In this document: piece by piece, positions 12,768-23,556 of the stretch
Layout of the letters: each line of letters opens with the position of its first letter
Numbering within the stretch: position 1 is the first letter of the stretch
NCBI RefSeq assembly: GCF_017654505.1
Contig: NC_054552.1
Span: forward strand, 30,964,513-31,028,512
Length of the DNA: 64,000 nucleotides
From: Polyodon spathula
Lineage: Eukaryota; Chordata; Actinopteri; Acipenseriformes; Polyodontidae
Direction of reading: 5' to 3'
Position numbers and translations under genes: made by a program
The notes under the pieces: model-generated
What the model was told of the DNA's origin: nothing
Databases searched by the model: none
The model's input: only the letters and a program-made list of their open reading frames with translations

Positions 12768-15069
12768 TTTGAAATGTGTGCTCCTTTAAGTGAAACATTC
12801 TAATGAATCCCCTCTCCTGCTGAGCTGCTAGCCACCATGCTTCGGGGTGTTTTTGGAGATCACTTTTAGTTCTTATGTGGACAGGAATGCATTCAGAGCA
12901 TAGCTGTAATATCAGATTGCAGTAATTCTATTTATAGAACTGGTGCAGCATGGCTCCACCGGTCAGCATGTTTACATGTTCATTTTTTCTTCATCTTTGG
13001 TACATAAGCAATTAATTTTCCAATCTTTCAGATCCATAGTTGGAATCCCTACATATGAATCAATAATTCAGTTGCTGTCAGGACAGAGCTACCTAATCTA
13101 TGTAAGAGCTGTTAATATAGGTGGACCCAGTGAAAGAAGTGACTCTGTCATCATTTATACAACAGGTGATTTTTTTTTTTTTTGCTTTACTAAATACTGT
13201 ACTTCTGTATGTAAAACAGATCTGCATTACAGTAGCCCAATGCTATGCACTTTCTTCCCTTGGTTGTTTGCCAATTGGTAGACTTGGCTGCTGTCTGCTT
13301 TTAATGATCTGATATTTCAAACTAAATTATTTCAAACACAGCTTATTGCATGGTGCATGCTAGGACTAGAAGAAAGGTTTGGAAAGATTGCTCGACAGCC
13401 CGTTTGGTTAAAGACGCTCGTAACACACCATCGAGTAACCATTAAGCTAGCATTTAGTTTGCTGCGTTCTCAAAATACCCTAAATATTTCATTTTTGGCC
13501 GTCACCTGCAGGTACAAATTCCCATCTTACACTCTTGTCTTTTGTACCTTCAAATCCCAGGCACCTTGTTCCATCTGAATGAGGAAACTGCACACTCCTC
13601 CCTTGCCATTTCAGAGGACGGATTTACATTCATGTTCTATGGGGATGAATATACAGAATTAAATGACATCACCTTCAGTGATAACGCGTTCTCCAGGTAG
13701 GCTAGCTCAAAGGTAACAATCATTATAGATCTCAGACAGTATATTGTTTCTTCTTTATTTTTCTAATTTTGGTGAATTTAGTGCTCATGACAATGGCACT
13801 GGCTCCAGGACGGCAAGACAAGCGACCTATTTTACTATCCCACCCACAATAATTGTTTAATATTACTGTTAAAAACAAAAAAAGCTATTTCAGTAACACA
13901 AGTAAACACATTCATAACAGTGCATAAAGACAAATTACATGACCATTCACAGTAGCTGGAATACAAATGAATCAATCAGGTGCAAGAGTATAGCCTTCAT
14001 TAGCTCGATTAATCAGAGGCCAGGGATATGTGACAATTCTTCCTGGAAACATATTAATTTTTTTGCAGATGTGTGGCCATAATGGGAGAGCTAATACCAA
14101 TTAGAGGGAAGCATTATTGGGAATTAGAAGTGGAAGAACAGACAGAATACCGGATCGGGGTGGCATACGAAGACACACAGAGAAATGGATACCTTGGTGC
14201 AAACAACACCTCCTGGTGCATGAGGCACGTCACGACACCATCAAGGTAAGCCACAAGAAGCAAGACTGCCACAGACTATTAAACCAGTAAACATATGGGC
14301 ACACTAAAAGTGAACTATTGTTACATATTGAATAAACTAGATACCATACCAGATTACATGTTGTGAAATTAGTCTAAATGGTTACTTTACTAAAACTACC
14401 TGACAGGTCAGCTTCCTGGATCCTGCTTTGTGACATCAGTTGGAAAGCACACAATGGTCTATATTGCCACTTATTTATATCCCCCCCCTCCCCCAGGCAC
14501 AAATATGAATTTTTGCACAATGGATCAACTCCAGATATCCGAATTACAATGCACCCGAAGCGCATTGGAGTGTCTCTAGACTACGAAACAGGGAAACTTG
14601 CGTTTTTTAACACAGAGCTTTCACAGCATATCTACACATACAAGTGTCACTTTCTGCACTACGTACACCCTTGTTTTGCATTAGAGAAGCCTGGCGCTCT
14701 GACCGTGCACAATGGCATTGAAGCTCCTGAATACATTACATTCTCATGAACAGGCTCATTGGAGAGTGACGCATTTAAACAGGATATTTAATACTAGCTA
14801 ACTCAAATTTCCAAAATGCTCTAGCCAGTCTTGTATGATGTAATGTGATGAACATAGCAAAGCCAATACTTACGGCATAAATGCCTACTTTATCACATTA
14901 GCTTACTTTAATGCAGCAACCTTATAACTTGCAATGTAAAATGTTTGCCCCTTTGTAATTTATTATTTACCATCAACATGATTTCAGCTTTCAAATGCCT
15001 TTGAAAAACATCTGTTATCAAGAATGTGACCGGATTTTTCTGAATTACTATACTTGTAAAGATTTTGCA

Positions 15070-15075
15070 AATAAA
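15070..15075 (+). terminator. fsd2: FSD2 polyadenylation signal
   Basis: AATAAA lies 321 bases after the FSD2 stop codon, about 220 bases from the opposing KHDC4 signal. The two genes are convergent and tightly spaced. Confidence 0.7.
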
Positions 15076-15295
15076 AGCATTTATTCAGCATCTGACATCA
15101 TAGACATGCTTTACACATTTGATATGCATTCTGCATTGTAACCAATGTTTTATCCTGGCAACAGAAAGCTAGGTAAAGGCTACCTCCAGTGTCCAAATCC
15201 CAAGCTTTCTTTACACAACTGAAAACCCAAATAAGATTACCTTTTAACAGCACTCAAAATAAAAAGAAGTTCAAAACACACAAAAATTGTTAACT

Positions 15296-15301
15296 TTTAT
15301 T
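15296..15301 (-). terminator. khdc4: KHDC4 polyadenylation signal
   Basis: AATAAA on the minus strand, about 330 bases downstream of the KHDC4 stop codon. Confidence 0.65.
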
Positions 15302-15632
15302 ACAATATTCCATAGGAACAAGCTTAGTTATTTCATGTAACGATATTGTTTCATTGAAAACCACAGCACAGAAGGGACAAAGAATTAAGACAAAAGTGTT
15401 TGTGCACTTTAAATACGGTTGTGATCTGCCAAAAACAAAAATAAAAGGAGGGAGAGAGGACGGGGGGTACTACTTTACAAGAAAATAAATCAACACCACT
15501 TTATAAAAGCCTACAGGTTAAAGAAAGGAAAAACTGAAATTAACAGGATTTACTTATTCCTAGTATAAAGAGCCATGCCTCACTATTGGTGTAAAGATAT
15601 CTTCCAACATCCGCTTCTTGAAGAGTAGAAAT

Positions 15633-18600
15633 TTACTGGAAAGGCATCTTACTGACAAGAAAGCGGTCTTCCTCTTCATCAGAAGAGTCCCCACTATAAG
15701 GGACTAACCCACTGTCATCCCCACCAGTTTTCTGCTTCTTCAAGAAAGCAGCTGGATCTCGGCTACCTGTAAAAAGCAAAAGCAGAAAGAAAAGACCATA
15801 CAGGTGCCCCAAACAGCACATTAGTCGCAGAAAGTGTTCAATCCACAGCCAGCAGTCATTCATGGAATATGAAATATCAGCATCCATGACAGGCAGGTCC
15901 AGAAGAAGCACATGTGAAGAGAACACAAAGGGGAAAGAAGAGAAACATGTACAAGAAAAACAAGGGTTAGTTTCCAGTGGAGGGTTGTTCTCCAATTCTC
16001 TGAAGTTTAATTTCTCATAGATAACAGTTATAAAGCCATTGACTTTGAAGGGAGGGAAAAAAAAAAAAGACAAAAATGAATGCGTTTGATTATAGAAATG
16101 CATACCAAGTGTAGCCTTGGAATGACCCTGTGTCCTTTGCCTTTTGCGTGTTATTCCAGTTGTTGGTGGAGGGGGCGGGGGCATCAACAACCTGCACAGG
16201 AACAAGAGAAAACAACTTTAATCCATTAAATCCTAAAACCACCCTGTTTTTCACGCTTAATAAAACAGACTGGTCTTGCACAAAAATTGCAAGGCCATCT
16301 GGTACTCAACACACAGTGTGGCCATTAAGGATCTGATCCACTGCATGCATGCACTGTACACATCTAGTTAATTCAAATAAAATGTAACAGTGAGCTCAGT
16401 GTCACAAAACTACAAACCTTTCCAATTCTTTGCCGTCTCCATTCTTGCTTGTAGAGGACATCTTTTCTGTCTTCGCAGTAGTGTCTGAAGTAAAATTATT
16501 GGGGTGAATGGGCCCATGCTAAGAGCAAAAATTACAGGTTAAATTGATACTACAAAAGACAGCACCATTAGGAATAAAAATACATCTAAAAATGTAAAGT
16601 GTCTCAACCTGGCATCCAGAAGTTGCTTCACTGATTTTGTCCGAGAAGTGTCTTTTTGGACTGCTTGGTCGTGGTGGGCTGGAAGAGGACACATCTGAAG
16701 AGGGGCAGTAACTAGTTGGAGTGTCCTAGAGAGACAGTGAAGAACAGGCATTCATTTGAGCTTTCTCTCACATAATACAAAATACACATTTGTAAGGCAA
16801 GACTATCTGTACAAGTCCACACTGGTCCAGTTATTTCATAATGAATCTAGGTTAGTGGAACGTTGTATATGCAGAACACCGTTCCAGGATGTTCCCTTAA
16901 TGTTTCGCAAGACGTCTGAAGTGTGAAGACTGCATTTAGTAACCAGGACTGAAACGCATTCATTAAAAGAAATACAGAAATCTACCTGCGTTAGATAAGA
17001 ACGCTGCTTCCTTGGACACACTGGATACTGAACCATTGCCTGGGAAGATTGAGGGGTTGATGAAATGTTAGAGTGACTGTGCGGACCATTTGAACTACTC
17101 CAATAACCACTGGATGCTGGATATGCAGAATAGTCTCCCATGTAACCAGTGGATGAGTAATTATACCAGGATGACTGGCTACAATAACTGTTACTAGGAG
17201 GGTATCCCAGGGAAGATGGGTAAGCTGAAATACAAGTATAAAAACTCTCATCAAAAACAAACAGAACCCCACAGAAACACACACACAAAAAGTAAAAGCT
17301 GGCATTAATGATATTGTCCAAGGCTCTCCTGCCTCAGTATGTAGGTATATTTAAAATGGAATTAATGCATTTTTTTAATTTAAGGGTTTTCTCCCTCAAT
17401 AACATTTCAAAGCTTACCTTGTGATGATCCCCCTGCAGTATACATTGAAAGCAGCCTGGAATGTTCTGACCGCACCTATTAAAATAACAAAACAAGCACG
17501 GAACTTCACTCATCCTCCGCTATGGCCGCAAGCACAAAATTAGAACCATCAGCAAGATCTCTATAACCCACATGTACAGATTGTAGTGAAACATATGTAT
17601 GGATGCTGGCCACCATTATATTACCCAGCAGGAATATGGATCCCCAGCAGTGAAAAATAAAGCCAATATATTTGGGAAAATATAGCAGTTGGATAATGTC
17701 AGCAGGTGCAGTCCACCCCAGCCCAGTGCTCAAGGGCAGATTGTTCTCACTGCTGGATTGCTCTAGGAGGTGGGTATCAGTGAAAGATGCTGATTCTTCG
17801 CCAGCTTCACTTTCTTTAACCTCCAATAGCTACAGAACGATTAGGAAGCATTACTGTCACTTCATTTTCTAACTTCAATAAATGTAAAACTTACCGTTTC
17901 TAACAAGCTTTCACAGAGCTTCTTTGCTGCTTCCAAACCTACTGCTGTTGGATGGCTAAACAAACAAATAAATGAAATCCAGAAACAATTAGACATGAAA
18001 AAAGTGCCTACAGATTGCACAGTTTGAAGTTAACTATTTTAATATTCATTTTAAATGCAGAAGTTAACCACTGAATCATGCATTTCAGACACTGGGCAGT
18101 TAAAGATGTCAACTGGCCCAACAAACTGTAAACCATTTTGAAGAAACTCCACACCCCATTCTAAATCCATATAACTCAAAGTTACAGTAAAGAATTCCTA
18201 CAAACAGACCAGCCTACCTGATGTACAGGTACAAGGGCTCAAAAGACTCCCGTCTCGACGCCTGCTCGATATACCCAGAGCCTTTCCCTCTAAGGAACAC
18301 TCTAGCGCCAGTCTCAGTCTGAATGTGGTGCAAGTAGGAACCACCAGGACCTTCAATTTTCTCATTAATGTTGAAAGAGGGCACAATCTGGTGCAAACCT
18401 ACAAACAGTTTTGCATGCACAAAATGCTGAAAGAAGAGACAATTTTTAGGTCTCAAGTGCACTTCCATGTTATGTTTATAAGCCTATTTAATTTAAGCAC
18501 AATTTCATCCAATCAAATAAAGGTTTTCCTTAAGTGGGTTCAGACTACAATAAACTAAGCTCTACCTGCCTTAACAGAGTTTCAGTCTATGACTGAACAT

Positions 18601-21559
18601 AACAACCCCATTCAACTAGACAATGAAAAGTGATTTTTATAGTCAAGTAATGGTAACTAAGTAATCTTATTTAAAAGTGTCAGCAGGAGCAGTAAACCCT
18701 AACCCTATTGCTCAAGGGCAGGGTGTTCTCACTGCTGGATTGCTCTAGGAGGTGGGTATCAGTGAAAGATGCTGATTCTTCACTAGCTTCACTTTTTAAC
18801 CTCCAAAGATTAGATAATATACACATAACTGAGCATGTAAACAGTCACGCAGTACAGCAAGAAATCCACACTGGATCAACGGTGATCTAAAAACCTACCC
18901 CTGCATGAGAGTGGGCATGTGCAGCAGGCTTGCTTGGCTGGTTATAGATGGGAACAGCGGGTGCAACAGCTTGTGGCTGCGCTAATGTAGTTCTCAAGAC
19001 ATCTTCTGAAATGATTTCCTTAATGCAGACCACTGCCTCTGCAAAAAAACAAATCCTGGTTACACCAATACATTTTAAACACTGGGGTAAAGGAAGGATA
19101 AAAGAAGTCAACACAGCAGCAAGCACAAATAAACAGAGCATGTGGTCCATGCGGTTTGCATAGAAGCCATTTTGTCACTTTCCAGTGTCACATAGGAGTT
19201 GTAACAGTACAGTCTAGAAACAGAACAATGAAGATGTATCGTTTGCAAAAAAGTCTAGAAACTACCGAGCCAGCTGCTGCTGTACAGCCTAAGCTTTCAC
19301 TAACTAGTCCAGCAAGTGCTTCACCGTTATGAACAAAACTTACTGTTAACCTCTTCCTGCGTCTTGCCTTGAACATGCAAATACAAAGGCCTGTCCCTAA
19401 AAACAAAAGAAAGCACATTAGTCTCCCCTGGCATGGATAAAAAACACTGCAGGCATCTAGTGAACAACAGTTACATGAAAAGACATTTAAGACAGCAAAA
19501 TATGACACACGCGCCACTGTTAAATATATATTTATATAAAGATACATACGTTCCTTTGGCATGTGCTTTTTCTGCGTTGGTCATGTAGTAACCTTTTGTT
19601 GAGACAGTAGCGCCACTGTACTGGTGTATCTATCATGAAAGAGACATAGCTTTAGTGACACAATGGCAAGAAAAAAAAGTTACATTCATTCCCAAATGCC
19701 ACCACATTCTTTACATCTACTTACTTTATCCTGAGTCTGTCCTTTTGTCAGGAAGTTTCTGCAGTTTACTGGGACGTCATTAATGTCCAATTCTGTAACC
19801 AAGTTATCAGTGTTGAAAACTGTTCCGACCTGTAGGTTCTGAAATAAACGTTTAAAATATTTATTACAGATTCAACTGAAAACCATAATATTCAAACACC
19901 ACACAATGCCAAGAACACAATCACCTTTTCTTTATTAATACAAAAGTAGGCAGTTTGTAGAGTAAATCAACCTACATTTCAAAGTATAAAGACCTGTCTC
20001 AACATTCTAATATAGGGGGTAGCATCAGCAGATCCTGTAAAACTTCATAGATACCAGGACAACAGAACACCTCTTCCCTGTATTTATTCATTTGCATGTG
20101 AACCATCATTACAATAAACTGGTATAAAAAGGAAAAATTCATTGCCAGTTATTTTGTGCTTGTATATTATATTCTGACACAATGAATCCCTTTCTGTACA
20201 GGGACAAAGCTCTTCTTAAATGCTATTTATGGTAAAATGTTTCTAAAGCTGTGCATCTGCTTTGTTTAATTTAATGATACATTTTCCCCTCACCAGGTAT
20301 TACAGCATCTCAAAGTGTCCATCCTTGCATACATTACCTTTTCTGGCAGTGTCTGTGGTGTTTTCAGCTTCCCCTTGGCCAACAGCATAGCATTAATCTT
20401 GGCTGCCATTGCAGTGGCTGCCTCCACTGCACCACTTTGCGAGGAGCTGTTCCCCCCTACTGAAGTATTCGGGACTGGGGCTGTCGACAATGCTCTGTCC
20501 ATGTTACTGGGCAATGACACGGCTGTTCCCAAATTCCCCAGGTTATTGGGCAAATAAGCATGTGTGCTTATAGACTGCAAGGAACCGACTGGCAATGAAC
20601 CTGCATGTGAAAAGCTTCGAGCAAAGCCTTGGAGCATGCCTGCTGTAGTACTTGGCTGATCCCATTCAACAAGACACCTAAAAAGACAAACACACTTCTT
20701 GTAAGACAATGTGAGTATAACACTGTTTGTAGAACAAGTAGGTCAAACACTACAGTGGAAAGCAAATTGACCTGTTCTGGGCTCTACATTTTAATATAGG
20801 AGGATAGTATCAGCAGAACCAGTTCACTTCATCGGTACCACTTTCTTAGTCCTCCAGAAAGAGAAACAGCGTGCCAGAAATGTTCAACTATATACCGCAC
20901 ATATATAAATCACACACCTGTTATGAGACCATCACATTGTGCTCCATAGGGAAAAAGACAACCACGTATAACACGGCTAAACGCTTACAAGCGCTACATT
21001 TAGGGCATACACTGTACTATGAAATGTTTGGCTAATTGTCAACATCACATCGAGCTGAAAACGACCAGTTTCAGCAGGAGAAATACCCATGTCACCAATT
21101 ACAACTTTTAAATTAACGAGAAAGGCCTACAAGACGTTGGTAAACGGTCTCGGCAAAAAAAAAAAACCCGTTCAGTTATCCAAGTAGTTTTTAAAACATT
21201 ATATATAAAACGCAATCTCTATAATAAAAATAAATAAATACATTACAAAAAACGCGGCGCCGTCTGTCTTAACACCGCAAGACAAGCCTGGGCCTAAGCA
21301 TTTCGTAACCAATGTCTTGATCTAACCGCATCCAGCATCCACCAACATTTAAATAAATTACTGTTTGAACCCTAATCCGTACATTCTTTTCGCGATTATT
21401 TAATCATTAAAATATTGCAACGTTTGCCAGTCTTTACTGTAAAAAGCATGCAAGTGTGGATATCCAAAAATACCGGATCTACTTGGATTCGGCCTGCCAG
21501 TTGTCTGTAAACAGTTGTGGTTTCATTTTCAAACACAAACGACTTACGCCAGACGCCAT
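15633..21559 (-). CDS. khdc4: KHDC4 (BLOM7), KH-domain splicing factor; 14 exons, 5' end possibly damaged
   Basis: Minus-strand exons are 21559-21548 (candidate MASG), 20677-20338, 19838-19725, 19629-19550, 19396-19344, 19038-18899, 18426-18218, 17955-17895, 17475-17418, 17224-16986, 16725-16609, 16518-16418, 16191-16106 and 15766-15633. From exon 2 onward phases agree and about 577 codons are open. WDQP then [15 protein letters not shown] opens the protein. The first KH region follows ([32 protein letters not shown]), then the second ([28 protein letters not shown]). A Tyr/Ser/Pro-rich stretch and an acidic end ([11 protein letters not shown]) close it. KHDC4 binds RNA and promotes pre-mRNA splicing in the nucleus (family knowledge). 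The start is uncertain: exon 1 joined to exon 2 gives MASGVSC and then TGA at 20668-20666, and WDQP lies in another frame. Either a lesion or an unrecognised first exon is present. Introns 1, 2, 6 and 8 carry H/ACA RNAs. Confidence 0.93.
17694..17826 (-). ncRNA. H/ACA snoRNA/scaRNA family A, copy 1, in KHDC4 intron 8
   Basis: The minus strand folds as hairpin, hinge, hairpin, tail. The first stem closes GGAGGT with ACCTCC. The H box is AGAGCA. The second stem closes CAGCAG with CTGCTG around an inner GCCC/GGGC stem. ACA lies exactly three bases from the 3' end (ACATTA). A close paralogue sits in intron 6. Mammalian KHDC4 introns host SCARNA4 and SNORA80E (formerly SNORA42); I could not decide which, if either, this is. 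Confidence 0.85.
18675..18806 (-). ncRNA. H/ACA snoRNA/scaRNA family A, copy 2, in KHDC4 intron 6
   Basis: Same architecture as the copy in intron 8, and highly similar to it: GGAGGT/ACCTCC first stem, H box AGAGCA, CAGCAG/CTGCTG second stem with an inner CCCT/AGGG stem, and ACA three bases from the end (ACACTT). The copies differ mainly in the apical part of the second hairpin, with some pair-preserving changes (GCCC/GGGC versus CCCT/AGGG). This suggests both are maintained. Confidence 0.85.
19950..20078 (-). ncRNA. Diverged H/ACA RNA family B, copy 2, in KHDC4 intron 2
   Basis: Homologous to the element in intron 1: both share TCTGCTGAT before the outer stem, the H box ATATTA, an ACAGGTC block and CTACAAAC at the 3' end. 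An inner TCCTG/CAGGA stem and an outer AGGG/CCCCT stem are possible. The terminal ACA is ambiguous, because the position equivalent to ACAGTG here reads ACTGCC. This may be a decayed copy. Confidence 0.5.
20721..20857 (-). ncRNA. H/ACA snoRNA/scaRNA family B, copy 1, in KHDC4 intron 1
   Basis: First hairpin closes GGAGGA with TCCTCC. The H box is ATATTA. The second hairpin closes GTAGA with TCTAC, with an inner AGGTCAA/TTTGACCT stem. ACA is followed by three bases (ACAGTG) at the 3' end, or alternatively ACA-AAC a few bases earlier. It lies 43 bases upstream of the exon-2 acceptor. The specific orthologue among SCARNA4 and SNORA80E is not resolved. Confidence 0.75.
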
Positions 21560-21973
21560 TTGTTCTTGTGTGTTTTTTTGTAAATAAAACTGTATTTAAA
21601 TAAAAAAAAAAAATCAAACTACAGACAAAATAAAAAAGATAACTTGATCAGCCAACTTCCGCCTTCGAAACTCCTGCCATCAATGTATGATGCCTGGATG
21701 GGCACACCGTCTTTTCTGACGTAAAATACAAAGCACGCTTTAGAATGATAGCGCCCTCTACAGTTGAAATCCGGACTCGCAACCAAACTAATTTGCTGAG
21801 TAAGATTCGCAAGTTCGGTAGAACTGTGTTCGTCTTACAGAAACATAGCTATTGAAAACTGTTGCTAGATGACATTCAATAGCTATATAAACAATCGAGG
21901 TACAGTTCAGCTGGCTCATTAAAACCCTCGATATAACCAAGTTAGCGACAAAAACTGGAAATAATAATCAGGG
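21560..21973. other. KHDC4 upstream region
   Basis: This holds the likely KHDC4 promoter: an ETS-like GGCGGAAG on the minus strand about 100 bases above the candidate ATG, then AT-rich sequence. No TATA box is seen, as usual for a housekeeping gene. No coding match. Confidence 0.4.
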
Positions 21974-22214
21974 GATTATTATTATTAATTACATTTAGCA
22001 GACGATTTACCAGGGTGTGAACCGTGCATCAACAGCTGCAGAGTCATTACAATAGGGCCTCGGTTTTACTTCCCATCCAAAGGACGGAACACAAGGAGGT
22101 GAAGTGACTTGCTCAGTGTCACACGCAATGAGTCAGTGGCTGACCAGGGATTTGAACCAGGGACCACCTGGTAGGAAGTCTTTTTCTTTAAGCACTAGCC
22201 TACCAAGCTTCGAG
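21974..22214 (-). mobile_element. tRNA-derived SINE with CORE/L2-like tail
   Basis: Read on the minus strand it has an A-box-like head (GGTAGGCTAGTGCTTAAAG), a B box (GGTTCAAATCC) and a core with ACTGACTCATTG and GAGCAAGTCACTTCACC. It ends CGTCTGCTAAATG followed by an ATT-repeat tail. This is the architecture of vertebrate V-SINE/CORE-SINE elements mobilised by L2-type LINEs. The head also resembles the units of the minisatellites elsewhere in the window. Confidence 0.8.
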
Positions 22215-23556
22215 GTGGCAGCGTTAATGTTTAAAGTATCAGTAAATTAGGAGTGGCATTTTTAATAACGAATAATATCTTGAACACACACTGCTGCATA
22301 TGCAGAAATGTTTAATATGTAATTAGCACTTGTTTTCTTTTTTAACTGACATTAACATGGCTGTCCTTCTGATACAGAAAGATCCACTTGACATTGCAAT
22401 CTCTGTCCAGCAGGTGGAGGCATTGCATACTTGGATGAAATGGATATTTTATTGTGGCAAAAATAACAAACAATCCCTGCTCTTTTGCTTTTGAGGAAGG
22501 GAGTCACAAGAGCGGCTTTTATGCAAACAAACAATGCAATGAATGTGCGGGTGGGAGTACTGTAGTTAACGCTCATTCTGTAAAAGCAGAATGTTAAAAT
22601 GAGAATGAAAACATTGAAAGCACATCCTCCCAGACATGGCAGTGTGTGTCCAGCAGGTAGAGACGTATCACAGATACGGGGTGCTTGGCTGCCATATTAA
22701 AACATGGGGGGGAAAACACAATATTTAAATGAATTTATTCACAGTCCACTGTAACACAGACTATTCGAAGCAGTGGATTATTCAGAAAGTCAAGATTTGC
22801 ATTCTTCCCTTAGATAACAAAAACACCTTTCCAATCAATAGTGTTAAAACAAATCCGCAAGCAAATCAATCCAGGGTAGGCGGGAAGGGGCATTAAATCA
22901 TTTGCCAAGTCCAAGGATGTAATTGCTATTGACGATTGAGCCGGGCCCCAATTAACAAATCAGATCTCACTCTACAGCCCAGCCAGCCAGCAGCCAGCTC
23001 AGGGACCCCTCCAGGCAGGAAATTCATTTTTGTACCTTTTGTCCCCTTTACCAGATAACTGCCTCTTAACAATACCAAGAGATCGGTTTTGATATTATAT
23101 CTGTACAAGAAGATGCATATGCTGCTAATGCGTTTTTTCTATTTCTCAGAAAGGCGATGCAGAGAGCATTGGAGACTGAACTCTGAATGGGGCAGGCAAA
23201 GCTCAGGGAAGGTTTCAGTACCTGTGAATGGGGAGGGACTCAAGCTCTCTGTCTCTTTCTTTCTTGACCGCACACAGCATGTAGCAAACAGTTAATTACA
23301 GACAAGGGACATATTGAGGTGCTTGGCTGGGTCTGTAAATGCAGTGTACTTATTGAGGTTCTGAGGCTGCTATTGCTCTTTAATTATAACAGAAAATATG
23401 CCTACGTTCTCTCGCGGCCTCATGCATATCTCTGGTTGTTTGTGAAGATCATGCTTGCAGACATCAGTCCGGTAATTAGGTGGGTCTCACTGACAGGCAG
23501 TCTCCTTGTGTCCACCTCTGATCTTCATTAAAACCTGCAGTCCCTTGTGCGAGGCT
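22215..23556. other. Intergenic, no gene seen
   Basis: Mixed-composition sequence without splice-supported reading frames or recognised repeats. Confidence 0.5.

Larger units (their letters stand above)
6819..14749 (+). pseudogene. fsd2: FSD2 (fibronectin type III and SPRY domain containing 2, minispryn), 12 exons with three apparent lesions
   Basis: Exons are 6819-7786, 7965-8060, 8303-8533, 9292-9314, 9822-9943, 11305-11469, 11818-11952, 12187-12340, 13032-13165, 13561-13696, 14069-14245 and 14497-14749. The protein matches FSD2 end to end: an acidic N-terminus (FYNMDLYESQERL), a coiled coil in exons 2-5, two FN3 domains in exons 6-9 ([37 protein letters not shown]) and SPRY in exons 10-12 ([26 protein letters not shown]). 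Summed exon length is 2594 nt, one short of a whole number of codons. Lesions are a frameshift near 7676, TAA at 8378-8380 and AT instead of AG at 12185-12186. FSD2 is a sarcomere/triad-associated muscle protein (family knowledge). It is either a recent pseudogene, perhaps one copy after genome duplication, or the sequence has errors. Identity is certain; inactivity is inferred. Confidence 0.93.
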
